A stretch of DNA of 11,912 bases. Source: Aphodousia sp048520025 (lineage in GTDB: Bacteria > Pseudomonadota > Gammaproteobacteria > Burkholderiales > Burkholderiaceae_F). The position numbers and the translations under genes were made by a program. Of the stretch, positions 6,712-11,912 are shown one piece after another; the first letter of the stretch is position 1; the number at the start of each line of letters is the position of its first letter. The stretch covers positions 1 to 11,912 of the forward strand of contig DBFZTP010000127.1 of assembly GCA_048520025.1 (NCBI GenBank), in the 5' to 3' direction. The notes below the pieces were generated by a model that was given only the letters and a program-made list of their open reading frames with translations, made no database searches and was not told the DNA's origin.

Positions 6712-8368
6712 ATTCTTTCTTGGCGAGATAGCTCGCCATGTCCGTGATATCCATTTCCGTGCTCACAGCACTGTAGATCGTACCGCAGAGGCGGTTGAAT
6801 AAGGATTGCAATTCAAGGTGAAGAGCGCTCGTTTCAATGGCGCTGGTGATGCCGATTGCTACGCGCTCCATATGCGTTTGCGTCAATGCTAAGCCACCCT
6901 TTAGGGCATTGTTGCGCTCTTCTTTTAAGAGTTTGACCAAGTCCGTGCGCTGACCTTCGTTTTCCGTTTCGATAATGACACGCAAAATGCTCAGACACTT
7001 CGTCACGCGTTCGTGATAGGCCAAAAGTTCTTTAAGCCCAATGGGGCTAAATTCTTTATTTTTACTGCACTTTTGTTCTCTAAGCACCTCAATCACGCGG
7101 TCCATAACGGAGAGCGTCAATTTTAGTGAGCCGTTAATGCTCTTGAGGTTTTGCCAAGTGATGGCTTCAGCTTGATTCAACGGTTCTTGAATCACGCGCG
7201 AGAGAAATAGACTCACCGATTCGCAATGCTGACGGATGTACTTTTCGCGATCGATCAACAAAAGAATTTGGCCTTCTTCGGGGTTGCGCCTTAAAAGGTC
7301 TTCGGTTTCATGCCAAAACGCTTGCACTTCTTGGATGCTTTGGCAGATTTCTTTTCGTGTAACGCGAAGCGAAACGGCAGGCGAAATAAAGTTTTCTTTC
7401 ACAAAGAGGTTTTTTGCGGCTCGCGGAACAGTGGTAAGGTCTTTAGGTGTCGGTAAGATTTTTTCCGCAAGCTTTGCCATGGGGGCAATCAGGAATAGAC
7501 CGATGATGCCGGCAAGCGTATTAAAACCTAAATGGAAATAAATAGCGGAGTCGGGCAATTTTGCAAAAAGATCTGAAATGGCCGGAATGAGTGTCAGGCA
7601 CAGTGCGCCCAAAGTGATGAACGTTAACCGATAAATGGCATTGACGGACGGCCCGCGTCGACCGGCGTACCCCACTGGCAAAGTGGTGATGACCGCTAAA
7701 ATCGTACTTTCGACATTGGCCCCTAAGACAACCCACAGTGCGGTATAAGCGGGGAGTACCCCTGCGGTTAAAAGACCTTGCGTAATGACGACGGCAGCAA
7801 GGCTCGAAAAGCACCCTAAAGCCAACAAGGAGCCCGCTAACATAGCCAAAAGCGGAATGTCAGCAAACATCTGGAAGATGGGGAAAAATTCCGCGCTGTT
7901 GCGAAGCGGTTGCGTTGACGCAATGATTTGCGCCAAAGCCGTCATCACAAAGCCCAAACCGATTAGAACGCGTCCGAATTGGCCGGTACGTTTGCGGGGT
8001 GTCTTATAAAAGAACAAAAAGGCACCGGCAATGATTAAAAAGGGTGCGTAAGAAGAAAGATTGAAACTTAAAACACGCGCAACGAAAGCACTCCCTAAAT
8101 CCGCTCCCATGATGGCACTCAAACCAATGGCCGTTGTCACGACACCTTCGGATTGAAGGCCCGCAACCAAGAGCGTGGCTGCGGTTGAGCTTTGTAAAAG
8201 GCTTGAGAGACAAAAGCCCGCAAAAAAGCCCTTAAAACGGTTTTTAAGTTGGTGAGAGAGAACGTCACGTAAGGTCAAACCGAATGTGCGCAACATGCCG
8301 GTTTTGACCATGTAAGTGCCCCAAAGTAAAAGGGCAATGCCACCGAGTAATTGGATGACGGGATGCAT
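6710..8368 (-). CDS. Na/Pi-cotransporter-like membrane protein with PhoU-type C-terminal domain
   Basis: The 552-residue protein has the two-part design of bacterial Na+/phosphate cotransporter II homologues (YjbB/NptA type). An N-terminal membrane region of about nine hydrophobic segments (residues 1-300) is followed by a soluble helical PhoU-like domain (about 330-545). The first half carries LLQSSTAATLL (57-67) and GADLGS (88-93), matching the QSS and GA(N/D)xG repeat motifs of the family. The second half carries LGANVEST (215-222), but where the second QSS is expected it reads GCFSSLAAVV (185-194), so the glutamine is lost. Sodium-driven phosphate transport, probably export in bacterial members, is the family expectation; the altered motif makes the substrate uncertain. 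It is the last gene of the probable minus operon, 40 bases after hemW with no terminator between. The ATG at 8368 has AAAGGA upstream at a rather long spacing of about 12 bases. Confidence 0.85.
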   Translation of the reverse strand: MHPVIQLLGGIALLLWGTYMVKTGMLRTFGLTLRDVLSHQLKNRFKGFFAGFCLSSLLQSSTAATLLVAGLQSEGVVTTAIGLSAIMGADLGSAFVARVLSFNLSSYAPFLIIAGAFLFFYKTPRKRTGQFGRVLIGLGFVMTALAQIIASTQPLRNSAEFFPIFQMFADIPLLAMLAGSLLALGCFSSLAAVVITQGLLTAGVLPAYTALWVVLGANVESTILAVITTLPVGYAGRRGPSVNAIYRLTFITLGALCLTLIPAISDLFAKLPDSAIYFHLGFNTLAGIIGLFLIAPMAKLAEKILPTPKDLTTVPRAAKNLFVKENFISPAVSLRVTRKEICQSIQEVQAFWHETEDLLRRNPEEGQILLLIDREKYIRQHCESVSLFLSRVIQEPLNQAEAITWQNLKSINGSLKLTLSVMDRVIEVLREQKCSKNKEFSPIGLKELLAYHERVTKCLSILRVIIETENEGQRTDLVKLLKEERNNALKGGLALTQTHMERVAIGITSAIETSALHLELQSLFNRLCGTIYSAVSTEMDITDMASYLAKKE

Positions 8369-8408
8369 TAAATCGAATTATCCTTTGAGTCGCTTGGAGC
8401 GAGACCGA

Positions 8409-9560
8409 TTAGAGGAACAACTCTTGAAGATCGGAGAGATAGTTCCATCCAGTGGGTGTCGCAACAATGCGCTCTAACGGATCGGACATCAGTTTTAAGC
8501 TTTGTGCTTTCTTCAAAGGCTCTGCAATGTCTTCTAATGTCAGATCGGTTCTTTGTAACAATGTATCAATGCTAACACCTTCTTTGAGTCGAAGGGCGTT
8601 AAGCATGAATTCAAAGGCCTGTTCATCCTTCTCAACAATGCGTGTTTGAGCAATGGCCGAGTCCTCTAATGCATGTCGGATGAAGCTCTCTGGTTGACTG
8701 TAGCGAACTTCTCTAAGGATTTTGCCCTCAAGCGTTGTGATTTTGCTGTGGGCGCCCGCACCGCAGGCGATGTAGTCCCCAAACTGCCAATAATTGAGGT
8801 TATGGCGACAACGATGATTGGGTTGGGCGTAGCCTGAAATCTCATAATGCTCGAACCCATGGGCTTCAAGGGTACTCACAACGGTTTCTTGCATTTGAGC
8901 GCAAAGATCGTCGTCGGGTAAATTCTCGGGTGTCTTTTTCGCAAAGACCGTATTGGGTTCGATCGTAAGTTGATAGAAAGACAAATGCGTGCTCTTGGCT
9001 TTCAATGCCTCTGTGAGGTCAAAAATGAGCTCAGGAAGCGTTTGAGAGGGCAAGGCATACATCACATCCAAATTGAAGTTATCAAAGTTCTGGTGAACGA
9101 TTTCGATCGCTTTCCAAGCATCGCTTCGATTGTGAATTCTTCCTAACGCTAAAAGTTTTTCATCGCTAAAACTTTGCACGCCCATGGAGAGGCGATTAAC
9201 ACCTGCTTGACGGTAAGCGTGAAAGTGCTTGGCATCAATCGTGCCGGGATTGGCCTCCATCGTGATTTCAATGTCAGAGGCTAACGAATAGGTCTTAGCA
9301 ACTTCGTCTAAGAAATGTCCAAGTGCAGCGGGTGCAATCAAAGAGGGCGTTCCGCCACCAATAAAAATGCTTTGTAAGGGGCGATCACCAACGAGTGTGA
9401 GACTTCTTTTCATGTCGGCAACAAGGGCCAACATGTAAGCGGTCGTTGCCTCGTTTTGGCACGAAGGCAGTGCGTGCGAATTAAAGTCGCAATAAGGGCA
9501 CTTTCTTACACACCAAGGCCAGTGAACGTAAAGCGAAAGAGGAATGTCTTTGGCGATCAT
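8409..9560 (-). CDS. hemW: Radical SAM family haem chaperone HemW
   Basis: HemW (formerly called a coproporphyrinogen III oxidase-like HemN) is a radical SAM protein that binds haem and passes it to target proteins such as respiratory enzymes. The 383-residue product has the 4Fe-4S motif CVRKCPYC (C17, C21, C24) followed by DF, then FIGGGTPSL (66-74), an EANPG motif (102-106), GVQSFSDEKLLALGR (127-141) and the HemW hallmark HNLNYW (253-258). The HNxxYW motif separates it from true HemN, which lacks it. I chose the ATG at 9560, which overlaps the rdgB stop as ATGA and implies translational coupling. A TTG three codons upstream (9569) is less likely. The length agrees with E. coli HemW (about 378 residues). 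Confidence 0.95.
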   Translation of the reverse strand: MIAKDIPLSLYVHWPWCVRKCPYCDFNSHALPSCQNEATTAYMLALVADMKRSLTLVGDRPLQSIFIGGGTPSLIAPAALGHFLDEVAKTYSLASDIEITMEANPGTIDAKHFHAYRQAGVNRLSMGVQSFSDEKLLALGRIHNRSDAWKAIEIVHQNFDNFNLDVMYALPSQTLPELIFDLTEALKAKSTHLSFYQLTIEPNTVFAKKTPENLPDDDLCAQMQETVVSTLEAHGFEHYEISGYAQPNHRCRHNLNYWQFGDYIACGAGAHSKITTLEGKILREVRYSQPESFIRHALEDSAIAQTRIVEKDEQAFEFMLNALRLKEGVSIDTLLQRTDLTLEDIAEPLKKAQSLKLMSDPLERIVATPTGWNYLSDLQELFL

Positions 9561-10150
9561 AGGGCCCAACGACGCTTCATCTCTTCAATCAATTTCACCA
9601 TGGCAAGACCGCGATGGCTAATGGCATTTTTGTCTTCTAACGACAATTCTGCGGCCGTTTTTTGATGACTCGGTAAGAAGAAATGGGGATCATAGCCAAA
9701 ACCGCCATCGCCCTTGGGCTCATCAATGACTTCGCCGTACCAACGGCCTTCGGCAATGATGGGTTCGGGATCGTCGGGATGGCGAACGGCCACCAAAACG
9801 CACGTGTAGTGAGCGTTGCGATTGGTTTCGTTTTTGAGTTTTTCAATCAAAAGGGCGTTGTTTTTCGCGTCATCTGACGGCTCTCCTGCAAAGCGAGCAG
9901 AAAGAACGCCGGGCAATCCGCCCAACGCTTCAACGCAAATGCCGGAGTCGTCTGCTATGGCAGGTAGCCCCGTTTCACGCGAAGCATGACGGGCTTTGGT
10001 TAAACAGTTTTCCAGGAACGTGCCGTAGGGTTCGGGGGCTGACGGGACGTTAAATTCGCCTTGAGGATGCACTTCGACGTTTAAGGGTTGAAGAAGGCGA
10101 TTAAATTCGCGAAGTTTGCCCTTATTGTTGCTGGCTAAAACGATTTTCAT
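9557..10150 (-). CDS. rdgB: dITP/XTP pyrophosphatase (non-canonical purine NTP hydrolase)
   Basis: RdgB hydrolyses dITP, ITP and XTP to monophosphate and pyrophosphate, keeping deaminated purines out of DNA and RNA. The 197 residues match the Ham1/RdgB family in full: SNNKGK at 7-12 (substrate phosphates), FLENCLTKARHA at 45-56, the acidic metal-binding DDSG at 68-71 followed by EALGGLPGVLSARFAG (74-89), GDGGFGYDPHFF at 147-158 and SHRG at 178-181. The start at 10150 has AGGAAAG upstream at normal spacing. It begins 14 bases after rph ends and overlaps hemW by four bases, so rph-rdgB-hemW form one transcription unit, a known betaproteobacterial cluster. Confidence 0.97.
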   Translation of the reverse strand: MKIVLASNNKGKLREFNRLLQPLNVEVHPQGEFNVPSAPEPYGTFLENCLTKARHASRETGLPAIADDSGICVEALGGLPGVLSARFAGEPSDDAKNNALLIEKLKNETNRNAHYTCVLVAVRHPDDPEPIIAEGRWYGEVIDEPKGDGGFGYDPHFFLPSHQKTAAELSLEDKNAISHRGLAMVKLIEEMKRRWAL

Positions 10151-10164
10151 GGTGATTCTTTCCT

Positions 10165-10884
10165 TTAGGCGAGTGCTTTGCGTTGAGCGTCAATGAGTTG
10201 CGTGATAGCGTCTTTTGCCAATTGCGTCATGGTGTTCATTTCCTCTTGGCTAAAGGGTTCGCCTTCGGCCGTGCCTTGAATTTCAACGAAGCGTGCGTCA
10301 GAGGTCATCACAAAATTCATGTCGGTACCGCAGTGGCTGTCTTCAACGTAATCCAAATCCACCACGGGCGTGCCGTCATAGATGCCGGCACTGATCGCAG
10401 CCACATGACCTTTGATCGGAGACTCCGTAATTTGACCTTTATCCAACATCGTTTGAACGGCCAAAGATAAGGCCACCCAAGCACCCGTAATAGAAGCGCA
10501 ACGCGTACCGCCGTCTGCTTGAATCACATCGCAGTCCAATTGAATCGTAAAGCCAGGCATCTTGGTGCGATCAACAATGGCGCGCAATGAGCGACCGATT
10601 AAGCGTTGGATTTCTTGCGTACGACCCGATTGCTTGCCCTTAGCGGCTTCACGATCGCAGCGCGTGTGCGTCGCACGAGGCAAAAGACCGTATTCGGCCG
10701 TCACCCACCCTTCGGCCTTGTCCTTCATAAAACGAGGCACACCTTCGGTGACAGAAGCCGTGCAAATCACTTTCGTTTCGCCCACTTCAATCAAGACAGA
10801 GCCTTCGGCGTGCTTGGTGTAGTGAGTGGTAATGCGCACGGGTCGCATTTCGTTCGTTTGACGACCGTAAGAGCGTTCTAACAT
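10165..10884 (-). CDS. rph: Ribonuclease PH
   Basis: RNase PH is a phosphate-dependent 3'-5' exoribonuclease that trims tRNA precursors and assembles as a hexameric ring. The 239 residues match the usual length of about 238. Visible motifs are MRPVRI (13-18), GWVTAEYGLLPRATHTR (59-75), SGRTQEIQRLIGRSLRA (86-102), DCDVIQADGGTR (117-128) and the catalytic-site segment D176-L-D178 to CGTDMNFV (185-192). R88 and R128 stand where family members bind phosphate. The frame can be opened 26 residues further upstream, to 10962. The ATG at 10884 is preferred because MLERSYGRQTNEMRPVRI is the normal N-terminus and AAGAGG precedes it at 8-base spacing. The Asp-box gene ends 37 bases upstream. Confidence 0.96.
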   Translation of the reverse strand: MLERSYGRQTNEMRPVRITTHYTKHAEGSVLIEVGETKVICTASVTEGVPRFMKDKAEGWVTAEYGLLPRATHTRCDREAAKGKQSGRTQEIQRLIGRSLRAIVDRTKMPGFTIQLDCDVIQADGGTRCASITGAWVALSLAVQTMLDKGQITESPIKGHVAAISAGIYDGTPVVDLDYVEDSHCGTDMNFVMTSDARFVEIQGTAEGEPFSQEEMNTMTQLAKDAITQLIDAQRKALA

Positions 10885-10921
10885 GGTGTTGCCTCTTAAA
10901 TAAAAATTCAATGTGGTGGGA

Positions 10922-11596
10922 TTAGTCGTTATAGGGACGCTTTTTGGGAGCGCGTGGCTCAAAAATCATGGAGCCCCCCATGGCATTGGTCCACGGGCCC
11001 ATCAAACGGGGGTGCGTTTCCCAATGTTGACCGTTGTCGTGACTCACGCAAAAGCCTTTATTGGTTTGTGCATACAAAACACCATCACGAGCGTCAATGG
11101 CTACAAACATTCCAAAGTCTTTACCCGTATAGCGGGGATGCCAGAAACGGCCTTCTTGCGAGGCAACGTAAATGCCTTTTTCGCAGGCCGTCAATAGTGC
11201 GCCATTAAACGTTAAAAGGGAGAAGAAGTGACCGCAGGATGTGCCATCGTATTTAAGACGCCAACGAGCGCCGGACGCGGCTTGATAGATGCCTTTATTG
11301 GTGCAGGCGTAAAGCATATTGCCAAAGCTCTCAATGTCTACGTAGTCCTCGCCCTTGCGTTGGGGACAGGCGCGTTCAAAAGAGGGCTCATTTAAGTCAG
11401 AGGCATAGACGCCCAAGCTCGTTACCACGTAGAGCTTTCCACGGTGCACCGTCAATCCAAAAAGGGTGCCCAAAGGATCGGTTTCATCTTGATAGAAGAT
11501 GTGCCAGTTTTCTCGGTTATCCAAACTACGTTCAATGCGATTGAAGAGGTAGTTGAGTCGAAAACTGCCTTCTTTGCTGTCAATCACGAGTGGCAT
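10922..11596 (-). CDS. Uncharacterised Asp-box/beta-propeller-like repeat protein
   Basis: I do not recognise a named family. The 224-residue protein is built of repeats about 40 residues long. Each has a G-x-L-Y-x-x-T-x-x-G-(I/V/F)-Y-like strand pair, starting near G53, G92, G132 and G172, for example GNMLYACTNKGIY (92-104) and GVLYAQTNKGF (172-182). The turns resemble the Asp-box S-x-D-x-G-x-x-W of sialidase-like propellers. SHDNGQHW (185-192) is a full match; SLDNRENW (24-31), ASQEGRFW (145-152) and AASGARW (106-112) are degenerate. Four to five blades is short for a closed propeller, so it may be incomplete or pair with another copy. There is no signal peptide or membrane segment, so it is probably cytoplasmic. 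It is the first gene of the minus operon, 37 bases ahead of rph. GAGAC before the ATG is a weak ribosome-binding site, and no clear promoter was found. Confidence 0.8.
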   Translation of the reverse strand: MPLVIDSKEGSFRLNYLFNRIERSLDNRENWHIFYQDETDPLGTLFGLTVHRGKLYVVTSLGVYASDLNEPSFERACPQRKGEDYVDIESFGNMLYACTNKGIYQAASGARWRLKYDGTSCGHFFSLLTFNGALLTACEKGIYVASQEGRFWHPRYTGKDFGMFVAIDARDGVLYAQTNKGFCVSHDNGQHWETHPRLMGPWTNAMGGSMIFEPRAPKKRPYND

Positions 11597-11756
11597 GGCG
11601 GTCTCAACAATAAAAATTATTCACAAATTCCTAATTTTAGCCCAAAGCGAGACAGGGGTTTTTGATGACGAAAAATCACCAAACAAAAGAGCAAATGAAG
11701 AGTCAAAAGAAGGGGGATTGGATTGAGAAAGAAAGTTTCATATTGGGGTGGGCGTA

Positions 11757-11912
11757 ATGGTTAAAAATCATCGAAAAATGGTCATTTGTTGTAAAAATGA
11801 TACGCAATTTAGGGGATTATTGAAGTTGTATTTGACACAACGGGGGGGGGCATGGCGCACAATGCCTAACAGAATCACTGAAGCTTTTAACTACCTTTGC
11901 TCTCAGTTATTC
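11757..11912 (+). CDS. Possible 5' end of a divergent gene, cut by the window edge
   Basis: From the ATG at 11757 the frame stays open for 52 codons to the window end. The nearest upstream in-frame stop is the TGA at 11724-11726. GGGGTG (11745-11750) provides a plausible ribosome-binding site about eight bases before the ATG. The N-terminus is basic (MVKNHRKMVICCKND), and a nine-G run falls within codons 29-32 (R-G-G-A). Codon choice includes AGG, GGA, AGA and CGG, rarely used by the neighbouring core genes, which points either to acquired DNA or to a frame that is open by chance. No function can be assigned. An in-frame ATG at 11862 is an alternative start. Confidence 0.35.
   Translation, partial: MVKNHRKMVICCKNDTQFRGLLKLYLTQRGGAWRTMPNRITEAFNYLCSQLF
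11842..11850 (+). repeat. Homopolymeric G9 tract
   Basis: Nine consecutive G residues lie between CAAC and CATGG. It is the longest G/C homopolymer noticed in the window. It sits inside the candidate partial gene. It also lies directly downstream of a perfect TTGACA (11832-11837), and CACAAT at 11858-11863 is a possible -10 at a spacing of 20 bases. Tracts like this slip in replication and make genes or promoters phase-variable in other bacteria. Confidence 0.9.

Larger units (their letters stand above)
11597..11912. other. Right-edge intergenic/leader region rich in G-runs
   Basis: This stretch separates the minus operon from whatever lies right of the window. It contains no RNA gene or terminator that I can identify. 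Runs of four or more G on the plus strand occur at 11655-11658, 11712-11716, 11745-11748, 11812-11815 and 11842-11850, which is unlike the other intergenic regions here. A candidate plus-strand gene start lies at 11757. No convincing promoter for the minus-strand Asp-box gene was found; TAAAAT read at 11639-11634 lacks a -35. Confidence 0.5.

Noticed and set aside
8391..8403. Small hairpin between hemW and the transporter gene as a terminator
   Set aside because: The stem TCGCT-TGG-AGCGA is only 5 bp and no T-run follows in the minus direction, so the two genes are more likely co-transcribed.
10884..10962. N-terminal extension of rph by 26 residues
   Set aside because: It would overlap the end of the Asp-box gene, the residues do not resemble RNase PH, and the ATG at 10884 has the good ribosome-binding site and the family N-terminus.

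Overview
The window looks like chromosomal DNA of a betaproteobacterium in the Burkholderiales. The order pheS-pheT-ihfA-merR-tRNA-Pro(GGG) and the cluster rph-rdgB-hemW are arrangements known from that order. The moderate base composition and the strong use of TTG, GGT and CGT codons make a gut Sutterellaceae-type organism (Sutterella or Parasutterella relatives) my best guess, but that is inference from style and not from a database match.

Layout. Bases 1-170 hold an AT-rich intergenic region with an operator-like palindrome and the terminator of the first gene. Bases 171-1058 (minus) encode a tandem-domain universal stress protein. A divergent intergenic region of about 250 bases carries the promoter of the plus-strand block at 1312-6408: pheS, pheT, ihfA and a MerR-type regulator with an unusually long acidic tail, closed by a clear intrinsic terminator. 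A tRNA-Pro(GGG) gene with its own promoter and terminator follows at 6595-6671. From there the genes run on the minus strand in one compact probable operon, read right to left: an uncharacterised Asp-box beta-propeller-like protein, rph, rdgB, hemW and a Na/Pi-cotransporter-like membrane protein with a PhoU-type C-terminus. The right edge (11597-11912) is G-run-rich and contains the apparent start of a divergent plus-strand gene with a nine-G homopolymer near its 5' end.

How it fits together. The plus block is translation and nucleoid housekeeping: both subunits of phenylalanyl-tRNA synthetase, the alpha subunit of IHF, and a regulator that is a long-standing neighbour of ihfA. The minus block combines tRNA 3'-end maturation (Rph), nucleotide-pool cleaning (RdgB), haem trafficking (HemW), a transporter and an unknown. 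Most of the window is ordinary core genome.

The points most worth a second look are: the G9 tract at 11842-11850, which could make the edge gene phase-variable; the small Asp-box repeat protein ahead of rph; the long acidic tail on the MerR protein; a strong terminator-like hairpin between pheT and ihfA whose T-tract lies on the antisense side; and a phosphate-transporter homologue whose second QSS motif is degenerate. I found no convincing wholly new multi-gene system.
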